Shown here: positions 1 to 9,879 of the stretch, piece by piece
Position numbering within the stretch: position 1 is the first letter of the stretch
Layout: each line of letters opens with the position of its first letter
Assembly (NCBI GenBank): GCA_021604865.1
Contig: BQJU01000029.1
Coordinates: 24,607 to 88,606, forward strand
DNA from: Saprospiraceae bacterium
GTDB lineage: Bacteria; Bacteroidota; Bacteroidia; Chitinophagales; Saprospiraceae
Length of the DNA stretch: 64,000 bases
Direction of reading: 5' to 3'
Notes under the pieces: generated by a model
Database searches by the model: none
What the model saw: only the letters and a program-made list of their open reading frames with translations
Told to the model about the DNA's origin: nothing
Program-made: the position numbers and the translations under genes

Positions 1-921
1 ATGATAAGCTAATACAACCAGGTTATTGCCCTGAGCCGTACTATTATTGCCGGTCACCAGGATATTGCCATTTTCGTGAATGGTGAGGCCATAACCTCTG
101 CCTTGGTAGGGAGCTAATATGGTACCATCAGTTCCAAAACTAGTATCAAAACCGCTGCCATCACTCCGTACTTTATAGAGAGAGATACGTTCTGTTCCTG
201 CAGGTTTAGTACGACCCGAAGTCAACAAATTGCCATCTTCCAGAACCTCCAACTGGAGTACATCGCTAACGATAGAATCCAGGTCCCACATGAAAATACC
301 ATCTGTTCCGAAAGTAGAATCAATTGAACCGTTGGCGTCAAATTTGGCTATGACACTTCTGTAAAAGCCCCAGCCTGGTATTTTGCTGGTGCCCCCCAGA
401 AAGATTTCACCAGCATCGTTTACTGCAATCGTTCTGGCGTAGTCTTCGCTATCATCTATATGCTGAATGACTATACCATTATTGCCAAAGGAAGTATCTA
501 ATGCGCCATCAGCAGTCAGCTTGATCAGGATCATCTCAGTATTATTGGGCTCATCTGTGCCGTGTGAACCGGACACCAAGAAACTGCCATCTTCCAGCAT
601 CTTAAGGCTATAGCCCAAATCGGAACCGGCTTCATTGAGGTAGTGATACTGCCCATTCACTGCAAAGGTAGAGTCCAGGGAGCCGTCTTCATTCAAACGA
701 ATGACTTCAATGTCAAAGTTATGCGGAAATCTGGCGGAAGCCACAATAACAATTTTTCCATCGGGCTGCACCACTACATCGTTTGCCGTTTCTGTACCGC
801 CAACTAAATCTAGTAGTAAAATGCCGTTTTCGGCAAATGAGGAGTCTAAGGCACCATCCTGTGCAAAGGTGTGGACGGTCGTGCAAAAGATAAAAACTAT
901 TAAGGTAAAAATATTCTTCAT
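1..921 (-). CDS. Secreted delta-60 repeat protein, 3' part outside window
   Basis: Open frame of 307 codons with no stop before the window edge, starting at the ATG at 921. The first ~20 residues (MKNIFTLIVFIFCTTVHTFA) look like a signal peptide, followed by QDGALDSSF. Repeats with the pattern D-S/T-x-F-G/A-x-x-G recur about every 55-60 residues (DSSFAENG, DSTFAVNG, DTSFGNNG, DSTFGTDG, DTSFGTDG), together with blade-like phrases such as QPDGKIVI and EDGNLLTSG. This is the delta-60 repeat (beta-propeller-like) seen in exported proteins. In Bacteroidota such proteins often end in a T9SS sorting domain, which would lie outside the window. Ligand and function are unknown. Confidence 0.85.
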   Translation of the reverse strand, partial: MKNIFTLIVFIFCTTVHTFAQDGALDSSFAENGILLLDLVGGTETANDVVVQPDGKIVIVASARFPHNFDIEVIRLNEDGSLDSTFAVNGQYHYLNEAGSDLGYSLKMLEDGSFLVSGSHGTDEPNNTEMILIKLTADGALDTSFGNNGIVIQHIDDSEDYARTIAVNDAGEIFLGGTSKIPGWGFYRSVIAKFDANGSIDSTFGTDGIFMWDLDSIVSDVLQLEVLEDGNLLTSGRTKPAGTERISLYKVRSDGSGFDTSFGTDGTILAPYQGRGYGLTIHENGNILVTGNNSTAQGNNLVVLAYH

Positions 922-1164
922 GACGAAGCTTTAAGGTTGAGTTGAAAAAAGGGAGTTAAAAATTTTGTCAGTCAATAGTCGCTCGTAATTGCTCCATAAT
1001 GCCCATCGACATGGTAGCTTCTGCAAAATTAGGCCCTGAAAAACGCTTAATAAAGTACATTATTCCTTAATTTTAGGATAATAGCCCTATCACTATTTTA
1101 TATAAATACCTGATAACTATATATTTAAGTTTATTTATTTTTCAATATTTTAGACTTTTGAGTC

Positions 1165-2631
1165 ATGATGATGATCAATGACAGCAAACTTATGACCAAT
1201 CTTTCTTTGCTTAACAGTAAGGATTTAGCCCGCTTCCGGGATTTTGTACAATCCCCATTTTTTAATAAACACCAACCTACTCTAACACTTGCCGAGTACC
1301 TTTTTGATCATCCTAAACGTTGGAAAAGCATCACCAAAGAGGAATTATTTTCACACCTTTTCCCTGGGGAATCTTATGCCGAATTCAAGGTAAATAATGT
1401 CATGTCCTACCTGATGGAATTGCTCAACCGGTTTTTGGAACAAATAGGTATTGAAGCAAGCCAGGAGATGGCCCTGCATGGATTGGTTGCAACACAGGAA
1501 CGAGGGTTGATCAAACTGTTTCAGAGCAATTTACGCAAGGCAAAAAAGTCGTTGGCTGCCACCGATGGCTGGGATGAGGATCACTATAAGCTACATTATC
1601 AGTTCTTATTATTAGAGCACGATTATCAAAAAAAATTGGAAAAAAAGTATGCCATGCACTTGCTGAAGGAAGCTTCTTCTACCTTGGATACCTGGTATTT
1701 GAAACAAAAATTGGAACGAAGTTGTGAATTATTGACATTGTCAAATCTCCACAACGAAAAAGCAGAACAATCCTTATTACAACCATTGATTGCCTTTATC
1801 GAAAAATACCAGGCCCATTTTTTCGCCATCCCTATTATCCACGTATTTTATAAATGCCTGATGGCAATTTGGTACCCGGAGCAAGAAGCGCATTATTTTG
1901 AGTTATTGGCCTTTTTTGAAAAAAACGAATCGGATTTCAGTTACCAGGATCGAAAAACGGTGTATGGACACCTGCTAAACTATACCACTAAAAAAACCAA
2001 TGCTAATCACCCTTTTTTTGCAAAGGAAACTTTTAAAATTTATATTCGCCTGCTCGATAATGACTTCCTGATGAACAACGGGACTCTTCACCAGATTACC
2101 TATAACAACATTACTTCGCTAGCCTGCAATTTTGGTCTATTCGACTGGGGAGAAAATTTTGTCAGGTCTTACGCCCCCTATTTGCCCGATGACGCCAGAG
2201 ATAACGCTTATGGATTCAATCTCGCCAATATCTATTTTCATCAAGAGCGATACGAAGAAGCCCTGGAACTGGTTCAGCACGTATTGTATACCAACTATTT
2301 CTACAAACAAAAAACCAAATTCCTACAGGTAAAAATCTATTATGAGATGAAAGAAGAAGCCTTGCTTTTTTCGGCCCTGGATAGCTTTCGGATATTCGCT
2401 TTACGCACTAAAAAGATTGCTTCGGAACAACGTAGATGGACCTTAAATTTTGTGAAATTTGCCAAAACATTGGCCTCAACTGCTGCACTTGAAGGGGTAT
2501 TAAAAAAAGAGGCGTTTCAAAAAAAGGTCCAGCAATTACAAGCGAAGTTTGACACCTTTAAGGCGCCTATTCTGCATAAGGATTGGTTACGGGATAAAAT
2601 TGCGGAGTTGGGAGAAGGAGTTAGGCGATAA
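1165..2631 (+). CDS. Conserved hypothetical helical protein (488 aa)
   Basis: Long open frame with no signal peptide and no membrane segments. The N-terminus (LLNSKDLARFRDFVQSPFFN) followed by a helix-rich body resembles large paralogous families of unknown function that I associate with Saprospira/Lewinella-type genomes. The middle (about residues 330-440) has a TPR-like helical pattern (NLANIYFHQERYEEALELV). Three consecutive ATG codons occur at 1165-1173 and another at 1192 (MTNLSLLN), so the start is uncertain by up to about nine residues. It is divergent from the gene ending at 921 across a 240-bp AT-rich spacer. I do not recognise a function. Confidence 0.8.
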   Translation: MMMINDSKLMTNLSLLNSKDLARFRDFVQSPFFNKHQPTLTLAEYLFDHPKRWKSITKEELFSHLFPGESYAEFKVNNVMSYLMELLNRFLEQIGIEASQEMALHGLVATQERGLIKLFQSNLRKAKKSLAATDGWDEDHYKLHYQFLLLEHDYQKKLEKKYAMHLLKEASSTLDTWYLKQKLERSCELLTLSNLHNEKAEQSLLQPLIAFIEKYQAHFFAIPIIHVFYKCLMAIWYPEQEAHYFELLAFFEKNESDFSYQDRKTVYGHLLNYTTKKTNANHPFFAKETFKIYIRLLDNDFLMNNGTLHQITYNNITSLACNFGLFDWGENFVRSYAPYLPDDARDNAYGFNLANIYFHQERYEEALELVQHVLYTNYFYKQKTKFLQVKIYYEMKEEALLFSALDSFRIFALRTKKIASEQRRWTLNFVKFAKTLASTAALEGVLKKEAFQKKVQQLQAKFDTFKAPILHKDWLRDKIAELGEGVRR

Positions 2632-2898
2632 GGTGTAAATTATATAGCAGATTTTATGTGTAAAGAATTGCTGCTGATTATAGAAGTAGATGGTATCACC
2701 CATGATTCAGAAGAAGGTTTTCTCAGGGACCAAAAGAGGGATGCCGCATTGAAAGAAATTGGCTTCACAGTTCTCCGTTTTTCAGACTGGGAAGTATTGA
2801 ATAAAATGGTTGATGTATCCATTATGATCGGAGATTGGATAGACGAAAACAGGTCCAATCAACAGAGAAACGCCCAATTGGATGAGTCAGTTGAATAA
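2632..2898 (+). pseudogene. 5'-truncated DUF559 endonuclease-like gene
   Basis: The frame continues directly after the TAA of the upstream gene, in the same phase, and reads GVNYIADFMCKELLLIIEVD, then GITHDSEEGFLRDQKRDAAL and a conserved ending (GFTVLRFSDWEVLNK). This is the second half of the DUF559 / Vsr-like fold, including the IEVDG-x-x-H and R-x-R/K-x-x-x-L motifs. The first ~45 residues of a normal ~120-aa protein (the QxRRQxPIG region) are missing. An ATG at 2656 could still start an 80-aa peptide, but the first core strand would be lost. The break exactly at the preceding stop codon suggests a deletion. Nuclease activity is unlikely. Confidence 0.75.
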
Positions 2899-3032
2899 GG
2901 AAATTTGAGTAATTAATTCCCCCTTTGTGTTCCCCCCAGGGGGAAATAGCCGTACTCCGATATACCTGAAGTGGAAAATAAATAATCAGAAACCTCACAA
3001 ATATTCAACCAAGACTAACCCCACCTTACTTT

Positions 3033-5135
3033 TCACTCCTCCACCGGCAAAAAACTAATCGCCACGCCCCCGCCAGCAGCCAGTTTCAATTTTAATTGCT
3101 GATGATTATCTACCGTTTTTTTCTCAATTTTAATATCAGTAGGATTGTCATTCCAATGCGCATTATCGCCATCGGCGTAAATGGTAGCTTCATAGGTTTT
3201 ACTGGCCTCCAGGAAGTCCAATGCAATGGTCAATTCCCGTGCATTTTCGTCAGTGATGCTGCCTACAAACCATTTATTAGTTCCCCTTTCCTGGCGGGCA
3301 ATGGTTACAAAATCACCAATTTCGCCATTCAGTACTTTCGTAGTTTCCCAATCTACACCAACGTCACGGATAAATTGAAAGGCGGGTTGTCCTACATAAA
3401 ATTCAGGCAGGTCAGCTGCCATTTGTACCGGGCTGTAGATGACTACGTACAAGGCCAATTGTTGTGCCAGTGTGGTGTTGATCTGATTTTCTGCCTTATA
3501 GGGATCTAGTTTGATATTAAAAATACCGGGTGTGAAATCAATAGGTCCAGCCAGCATACGGGTAAAGGCGATTATAGGCAAATGCTCCGGTGGATTGCCG
3601 CCATCCGTTGCCCAAGCATTGAATTCCTGGCCCCGCAGACCTTCCCGTGCAATTTCATTGGGATAGGTCCTTCTGGTGCCCGTATCTTTGATTGGTTCAT
3701 GGGCATTGACTGCGATTTCGTATTTGGCTGCCGTTTCGATAACCCGCCGGTAATGGTTCACCATCCATTGGCCGTGATGGTATTCGGTATTGGGAATAAT
3801 TTTCCCAACATAGCCCGTTTTTACGGCATGAATGCCCAGCTTATGCATGAGCTGAAAGGCTGTATCCATTTGCTCATCATAGGTACGCGGCGCCGCTGAA
3901 GTTTCGTGGTGCATGATGATGACCACGCCTTTGGATTTGCCATAAGCCACTACTTCCTCCAGGTTGTAATCCGGATAAGGGGTCACAAAATCAAATACGC
4001 CTTCCCGATCGTCAAAACCAATCCAGTGTTCCCAACCTGTATTCCAACCTTCTACCAATAAAGCGCCGATATTATTGGCAGCTGCAAAGTCGATAAAATG
4101 TTTGGCATTGGCTGTCGTAGCACCATGTTTGCCGCTAGCCATATCCCAGGAAGACTTGCCGAGGTGCATTTCCCACCAGATGCCGACATATTTTGTGGGT
4201 TTAAACCAGGATACGTCTCCCAATTTATTGGGCTCATTCAGGTTGACAATCAGTTTTGATTCAATCAGATCACCAGCCTTTTCGGCAATCTGTACTGTGC
4301 GCCAGGGCGTCATAAAAGGAACGGTGCGTTTTACCTTATGTCCTTCACCACTGCCCACTAATTCACTTACCATACGTAGATTCTCCGTATCAATTTTTAA
4401 AGTCATACCAGAATAATCAGTCAGATTGGCCTCGTGAAAACTGAGGTATAAACCCGCTGCTGTTTTCATACTTACTGGTGTATTCACGGCATTTTCAGGA
4501 ATATAAGTTTGCGCCAGATTCGGGTGATCCCGCTTGCTGATGGCATCAATTTCCGAGAATTTAGTAGTGTTGTACAAATGCTCGTAGATATCCCAATCGC
4601 CAGGTATCCACCAGCAATTGTGGTCGCCGGTAAGAGAAAATTGTGTATTTTCATCCATAATCACCACCTCATTCAGGCCTTCCTGCTTCGGAAATTCATA
4701 ACGAAAACCCAGCCCATCATCGTAAGCTCGAAAGATGATATTCATCAGGCGGTTGGGTGCGTCAATTTCCTGAAGTTTAACTGTCAATTCTTTATATTTA
4801 TTGACAACCTTCCGTTGTTCTCCCCACGGCATTTCCCACGTTTCATCCATAGCATGGGTATCGGTACCTAATACTTGCATGCCTTTACCAAGCGGCTCCA
4901 TGCCCCGTAGGTCAAAACCCATAGTGGAGGTATCCAAAACGAGTTGATCTTTGAACCGCACCAGATAGGCTGGCTGCTGATCAGCGGTCAATAAAAATTC
5001 TATGTTTACCAGCTCAGCCGGAGACTTAACCAGAAAGGCTTCTGACTGTTTTACATCTTCCTTACAGGATGAGCTGATCAATATCACCCAAAAGAGGATT
5101 GAAGGGAGTATGTTTTTCATGTTTTTTAGTTTCAT
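3033..5135 (-). CDS. Glycoside hydrolase family 97 lipoprotein (alpha-glucosidase type)
   Basis: A 700-aa GH97 enzyme. The N-terminus has a lipoprotein-like signal with Cys24 (LISSSC), so it is probably anchored in an envelope membrane. The order is an N-terminal beta-sandwich, a (beta/alpha)8 barrel (about 300-570) and a C-terminal beta domain. Three glutamates fall at E411 (MHHET), E480 (NAHEP) and E504 (RGQEF). Their spacing of 69 and 24 residues matches SusB E439/E508/E532, which marks the inverting alpha-glucosidase branch rather than the retaining branch that uses an Asp nucleophile. The substrate is probably alpha-glucosides from starch-like glycans. No SusC/SusD pair is adjacent, so it is not part of a visible polysaccharide utilisation locus. 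An alternative start is the Met at 5120. Confidence 0.95.
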   Translation of the reverse strand: MKLKNMKNILPSILFWVILISSSCKEDVKQSEAFLVKSPAELVNIEFLLTADQQPAYLVRFKDQLVLDTSTMGFDLRGMEPLGKGMQVLGTDTHAMDETWEMPWGEQRKVVNKYKELTVKLQEIDAPNRLMNIIFRAYDDGLGFRYEFPKQEGLNEVVIMDENTQFSLTGDHNCWWIPGDWDIYEHLYNTTKFSEIDAISKRDHPNLAQTYIPENAVNTPVSMKTAAGLYLSFHEANLTDYSGMTLKIDTENLRMVSELVGSGEGHKVKRTVPFMTPWRTVQIAEKAGDLIESKLIVNLNEPNKLGDVSWFKPTKYVGIWWEMHLGKSSWDMASGKHGATTANAKHFIDFAAANNIGALLVEGWNTGWEHWIGFDDREGVFDFVTPYPDYNLEEVVAYGKSKGVVIIMHHETSAAPRTYDEQMDTAFQLMHKLGIHAVKTGYVGKIIPNTEYHHGQWMVNHYRRVIETAAKYEIAVNAHEPIKDTGTRRTYPNEIAREGLRGQEFNAWATDGGNPPEHLPIIAFTRMLAGPIDFTPGIFNIKLDPYKAENQINTTLAQQLALYVVIYSPVQMAADLPEFYVGQPAFQFIRDVGVDWETTKVLNGEIGDFVTIARQERGTNKWFVGSITDENARELTIALDFLEASKTYEATIYADGDNAHWNDNPTDIKIEKKTVDNHQQLKLKLAAGGGVAISFLPVEE

Positions 5136-5282
5136 ATCTAGATAATGGAAGGAATGTTTTACTGGAAGGAATGGACCAAGTATAGATGAATTGTGGCTGG
5201 CATCACGTCCATTCCACTGCCCACATTTTTACAGGTTTCACTGCTACGACGAGATAAATCGACGTCGCTGCATGCCCACTTT

Positions 5283-8200
5283 TCACTTTTCACTTTTCAC
5301 TTCCACCTCTACCAATACCCCACTCATCACAAAATGAATATAAGTACGAACCATCGGTGTATCAAAAACTTCCTGTAAAGCCGCTCGACTAAAATACAAC
5401 CAGGAGGCCAGTTCCTGTGCTTTTTTTTGCAAATGTTTTCCGTTACCTGCAAAACCGCTGTTTTGTATTAGGGCTTTACCGCCTGGAATATCAGCTACAA
5501 CATCAACAATGGTTTCAAATAATCGCCCTTGATAGGTATAACGCACTGGGTATTTTCGAGTAATAGAAGTTGGTTGCAGCTGGCTTTGCAGCTGTCGATG
5601 CCAGGCATCTGAAAGGGGCAATAAGGCCTCTGGAACAACCAATTCATCTGCTTCAAAACGAATGACCAGTCCATTAGCCATTGCCAGGCGCTCATCGGCA
5701 GGAAAGTGGCTGCGATCTGCCGTCAGGAAAGCTTTGACGACTTTGGCCGCCCGGTATTGGTCAAATTCATCCAGCAATTGCAGGGGTGGGGCATACGTTT
5801 TAGTATTTACGATGCGGCCATTGATTTTTAATCCCAAATCTTCTTTCTGCAAGTCGATTCGTTGGGGTAGATAGGTTTTCTTTCCTTTTCTTTCCTCTGG
5901 AAAAACCGTTGGTTCATCAGCCAATTCTCCATAGGTAAAATCTCTTGGATATAGGAATCGAGTGGTGTGGATCGCGAGGAATTTGCCTTTCCATTCCCAG
6001 GGGCTTTCGTCCGTACCGGGATCAAGGGTGGGATAATCTTCCTGGCCGTGATGCCATACCCGATTGAGCCATTTAGCGGGCCGACTTGTAGATGGAAAAA
6101 TGAGGTAATCGCGGGCACGAGTAATACCGACGTAGAGCAGACGGGCCTCTTCCTGTAGGGCCTGTTTCTTTTTTTCAATCTTGGCAGCACTTGAATCCAG
6201 TCGTTCTTCAAGGGCGGTACGTCGGTACTGATCAGCATAGGGGTTGACCCAATAGCGCAGCCAGCGATTGCCCAGTACATTTTCCAGGTCGATCGTATCT
6301 GTTTCAGGCACAATTTCTACCCCCCAAACATCTGCCCGCAACATGCCTTCCATGCTATGGCAAATTACAATCGGCCATTCTAGTCCTTTACTTTTATGGT
6401 AGGTCAATACATTGACGGTATTGGGGCCTTCTCCACTGCCCTGAAGGTCCCGCTGATTATTTTCCAGGTCGCTCAACCACAGCAGGAAACCACCCAGTGA
6501 GGCGGCCGTATGCAGGCGATTGCAGGCCTCCTCGTATTGCAAGGCCAGCTTACGCAATACATCTACATTGTCGAGCCGTTGTTGTGCATTACCCCAGCTG
6601 GCGATGGTTCGCCGCAGATCCAGCTCTTCCAGAAGGAGATTCAAAATTTCAGCACTGGATAATTCCACCACTTGTTCCCGCAAAAGGTTGAGCTGACGGA
6701 TCAATTCGTCCCCTTCGGCCCACTTTCCGGGAAATTCACCGGCTTCAATTTGTTCCAGATATTCAAGACGATTTTCTATTATTTGTTCAATTTTAAGCCC
6801 GGAACCCAATAGCAAAATTTCAGCAACCGACAACGAATCATAATAGTTGAGAATATACTTCAGGCAGGCCAATATCAGTTTAGACTCGGTAGTACTCATC
6901 AAACCGGTGCGGGCTATGGCAGCTCGTATTCCCGCCCGGTGTAACGACTCTGCCACTAGTTGGCACTCGGCATTAGAGCGGCACAATATGGCGACATCAC
7001 CAGGCACGGCAGGGCGGTGTTCCTTGCTACCTTTGGGTTGAATCCAGGCCTTTCCTGCCAGAAACTTCTCCAGGCTTTCCGCAATACAATTTTCCGTCCA
7101 GGGTCTGCCGGGCTGACGGTTGCCTTCATCAAATTCAAAGTGCCAATGCAGCAGGGCGTCGCCCATTTCGGCGGGTTCGTCAACTTTGTTAACCGAATCT
7201 TTTGATGCCTTTTTACAGCGCTTAGGTTGCAGGGCCACCTGATCTTCCGGTGTTTCATGAAATGCTTTGGTAAACAAGGCATTAGTTGCAAAGACAATAT
7301 CCTCGCGACTCCGCCAGGAAAAGGTCTGAATATCTTCGGGTTTGACCCCTCCACTCTGCTCGATGATGGCCTGCATCAGCCGGGGTTCTGCGCCTCGAAA
7401 TCCATAGATCGATTGTTTGGGGTCACCTACCCAGATGGAATGATTGGCAAAGCGCGATAATTTTAGAAACAATTCCAATTGTAACGGACTGGTATCCTGA
7501 AATTCATCAACCATCAACAGGTCGAGCTCCTCAGCCAAAATGGCCTTCACCTGCTCATTGTCCAGCAGGCGTTTGATGAGCACCTCCATATCGGTGTAGT
7601 CAATCAGTCCACGGCTGTTTTTGTAAGCTTCGTACTCGCGTATAGCGGCGATAGAAATGTCAAAGATCTGATCGATAAATTGACGGATATCCCGGTGAAA
7701 ATCGGGATGAGTATCGTGGGTTTCTGCAAAGGCTTTGATGGCAGCCATTGCATCCCGGCTTTTTGCTCCCGGATCAATTTTGGCAATTTTCACCCATTGA
7801 AACCAATACAATTCTCCCCGTAATCGCAGCTCCCGCAGCATAGTCTGCAGGTTTTGTACGGCTACCAGGGTCTTTTTGGTGGCATCTTCATTTTGGGTTA
7901 CTTCCGCTATGGTTTCCGTTAGCAGCTGTTCCATCCGCTCCGAGAAATAGGTGGCCGGTTGATCAGATACCTGCCCCAAAAATGCCTGAAAGCTTTCAAA
8001 AGAACGCTGTTTACTCTGCTCCAGCACCTCGATGGAAAAATCATTGGCGCGGGCTACGTCAGTCAGGTTTTTCACCTCTCTCCGCCAGTCGTAGTGTTCC
8101 CGTTTGTTCAGCCCAAGACGGTTGCTCAATTGCTCCACTGCCGCTACCCTTTCCAGGGTCAATACGGTGGCTAGTGATTGATTAAACATCAACTGTTGAT

Positions 8201-8510
8201 CTTCATCGGCAATGATGGCTACCTCCGGAGATACCCCCGCCTCAAAAGCAAAACGGTGTAGCAACTTCACACCCAATCCATGTACCGTACCAATCAGCGC
8301 ATTCGACAATTCATCCGCCTGGTCAGGCATGCCCTCTTCCAATAGCTTTACCCTTACCCTTTCCTGCAATTCTGCCGCCGCCTTCCGGGTAAAGGTCGTT
8401 GCTATAATGCCACTGGGGCGCACACCTTCCTTCAGCAGACGGACCATCTCCTGAGTCAATCGGTAGGTTTTACCACTACCCGCACCAGCGGAAATTATTT
8501 TGAGATTCAT
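5283..8510 (-). CDS. UvrD/Rep-superfamily helicase, RecB/AddA-like, with degenerate C-terminal nuclease
   Basis: 1075 aa. The N-terminus carries the Walker A motif (ISAGAGSGKT), then motif Ia (ATTFTRKAAAELQERV), Walker B (LLMVDEFQDTSPLQLELF), motif III (WVGDPKQSIYGFRGAEP) and the UvrD C-terminal motifs (VNVLTYHKSKGLEWPIVI; EEARLLYVGITRARDYL). This is a superfamily 1A helicase of the exonuclease V beta / AddA type involved in DNA double-strand break processing. The extreme C-terminus aligns in outline with the PD-(D/E)XK nuclease domain (KYPVRYTYQGRLFETIVDVV). The D-x-K motif is not visible (KALIQNSGF instead), so nuclease activity is doubtful. No AddB/RecC-like partner is adjacent. Confidence 0.9.
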   Translation of the reverse strand: MNLKIISAGAGSGKTYRLTQEMVRLLKEGVRPSGIIATTFTRKAAAELQERVRVKLLEEGMPDQADELSNALIGTVHGLGVKLLHRFAFEAGVSPEVAIIADEDQQLMFNQSLATVLTLERVAAVEQLSNRLGLNKREHYDWRREVKNLTDVARANDFSIEVLEQSKQRSFESFQAFLGQVSDQPATYFSERMEQLLTETIAEVTQNEDATKKTLVAVQNLQTMLRELRLRGELYWFQWVKIAKIDPGAKSRDAMAAIKAFAETHDTHPDFHRDIRQFIDQIFDISIAAIREYEAYKNSRGLIDYTDMEVLIKRLLDNEQVKAILAEELDLLMVDEFQDTSPLQLELFLKLSRFANHSIWVGDPKQSIYGFRGAEPRLMQAIIEQSGGVKPEDIQTFSWRSREDIVFATNALFTKAFHETPEDQVALQPKRCKKASKDSVNKVDEPAEMGDALLHWHFEFDEGNRQPGRPWTENCIAESLEKFLAGKAWIQPKGSKEHRPAVPGDVAILCRSNAECQLVAESLHRAGIRAAIARTGLMSTTESKLILACLKYILNYYDSLSVAEILLLGSGLKIEQIIENRLEYLEQIEAGEFPGKWAEGDELIRQLNLLREQVVELSSAEILNLLLEELDLRRTIASWGNAQQRLDNVDVLRKLALQYEEACNRLHTAASLGGFLLWLSDLENNQRDLQGSGEGPNTVNVLTYHKSKGLEWPIVICHSMEGMLRADVWGVEIVPETDTIDLENVLGNRWLRYWVNPYADQYRRTALEERLDSSAAKIEKKKQALQEEARLLYVGITRARDYLIFPSTSRPAKWLNRVWHHGQEDYPTLDPGTDESPWEWKGKFLAIHTTRFLYPRDFTYGELADEPTVFPEERKGKKTYLPQRIDLQKEDLGLKINGRIVNTKTYAPPLQLLDEFDQYRAAKVVKAFLTADRSHFPADERLAMANGLVIRFEADELVVPEALLPLSDAWHRQLQSQLQPTSITRKYPVRYTYQGRLFETIVDVVADIPGGKALIQNSGFAGNGKHLQKKAQELASWLYFSRAALQEVFDTPMVRTYIHFVMSGVLVEVEVKSEK

Positions 8511-8670
8511 ACTATAAAAGTTTCGACCGTCTTATGGGCGCTACCCAAGGGTCGCTATGCTACTGGGTTCGCTATCGCTCAGCCTTCGGCCCTATAGGCC
8601 TCGTCCGGTGTTGCACACCGCCCATCCGCAGCGCTAGCGCAAGTCCCCTCCGAATCAATCATATTGCTAA

Positions 8671-8862
8671 GAGCATGTTTGGAGGTCGGCTTTGGAAGCG
8701 TCTCGGCTCAGCTGAGATGATGAGACAAGGCTTTTTTTGAAGTTCATCTAGGCTGAGCCGAGACGGACAAGAAAAGTAACGAAGTATCATCAATAAAGTG
8801 ATCCTTTGCAGCCCGAATAGCTTGCCCCGATCTTGCATCGGGGTTGGCCTCCAAACATGCTC
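8671..8862. repeat. Short element with terminal inverted repeats, copy A
   Basis: 192 bp bounded by GAGCATGTTTGGAGGTC and GGCCTCCAAACATGCTC, inverted repeats matching at 16 of 17 positions. The right end runs into the stop codon of dcd. The interior contains AAGGCTTTTTTTGAAGTTCA and CGGACAAGAAAAGTAACG, both shared with copy E at 39.9 kb. There is no coding capacity. The 160 bp to its left (8511-8670) is an unusually GC-rich spacer with no gene. Related copies are at 26014, 26644, 30648 and 39898. Confidence 0.8.
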
Positions 8863-9398
8863 TAAAACTTATTCTTCCACATCATACTTTCCACCGGCCG
8901 AATCGTCCGTTCATTGTATTTGGCATTTTTCTTTTTGTTGTAATAATTCTCAATCTCCCCTTCTACCTTAAAATAGATCAACTGGCCAATCGGCATACCT
9001 GCATATACGCGTACCGGGTGGGTGCAGGAAATCTCCAGGGTCCAGGTATTACAAAAACCAACGTCGCCCTTGCCTGCAGTAGCGTGGATATCAATACCGA
9101 GTCTGCCTACACTCGATTTTCCCTCCAGAAAAGGGACCGAGTTGTGGGTTTCGGTGTATTCCTCCGTTACGCCCAAGTATAAGGTATTGGGATGCAAGAC
9201 AAAACCCCTTTCCGGAATTTCCAGGTGCTCAATCTCATTGTGCCGCCGTGCATCCAAGATGTGGTCTTTATAAATGGCCAGGCTTTTACTCAGATGCACA
9301 TCATAGGAATTGGTGCCCAGGCAAGCGCGGTCAAATGGCTCAATAACAATTTCTCCATTGGCAATGCCTTCCAGGATCTTTTTATCGCTCAGTATCAT
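8862..9398 (-). CDS. dcd: dCTP deaminase
   Basis: 178 aa, of normal family length. It converts dCTP to dUTP, feeding thymidylate synthesis. The fold signature is complete: N-terminal MILSDKKILEGI, the SSVGRLGIDIHATAGKGDVGF segment (SxGRxG, HxTAGxxDxGF) and the catalytic glutamate in TWTLEISC. The C-terminal segment (KYNERTIRP) corresponds to the lid over the nucleotide phosphates. No fused dUTPase is present. The TAG stop lies inside the inverted end of repeat copy A, so that element helped shape the 3' end. Confidence 0.96.
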   Translation of the reverse strand: MILSDKKILEGIANGEIVIEPFDRACLGTNSYDVHLSKSLAIYKDHILDARRHNEIEHLEIPERGFVLHPNTLYLGVTEEYTETHNSVPFLEGKSSVGRLGIDIHATAGKGDVGFCNTWTLEISCTHPVRVYAGMPIGQLIYFKVEGEIENYYNKKKNAKYNERTIRPVESMMWKNKF

Positions 9399-9664
9399 AT
9401 TCTTTTATCGGTTAAGAAGGGGTAAATTTACCAAAATATGTGGCTAGTAATGGTGGTTGGGGGAAAAATGCGTCGATGAGTTGACGATGAGGGTTGATTT
9501 ATTGATGACAATGTTGTGTAGTTGTATGTTGCGTTTAAATTTTCAAACTTAAACGATCGGATTTGAGTCTTTAATAAATCGGGCGTCTTCATCCTACGGA
9601 CGAAGCAAAAAAAAACCATCCGGCTGGAGAATTGGCCTAAAAAAAGTGGCCCTTAGCTCTTAGT

Positions 9665-9771
9665 ACCAACCAAATTCATTTGGTTGACCGCAAAGCGCTG
9701 AAAGCCAGCTTTCTTCCATGCTGCATTTATCTGTCCAATTAATTCAAGTAGGTCAAAACATAGCCTGCAAG
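9665..9771. repeat. 107-bp direct repeat S1, copy 1
   Basis: Begins with the small palindrome ACCAAATTCATTTGGT and ends near CCTGCAAGG. Nearly identical to 10264-10371. On the minus strand both copies keep one open frame (GQINAAWKKAGFQRFAVNQM), but in this copy it is only about 43 codons long and lacks a clear start. Confidence 0.85.
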
Positions 9772-9879
9772 GCCAAATTAGTTGCCACTATTAGGTTTTG
9801 AATTGGTTTTTTTACAGTCTTTCGGTTTACCGCCAGAGGGGGTGCAAAAGTAATAGATAAAGTTCGGCATTATGCAGTT

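Noticed and set aside
2905..2960. Terminator at TTCCCCC...GGGGGAA between convergent genes
   Set aside because: The stem is short with a C-rich loop and has no T-tract on either side; not enough to call.
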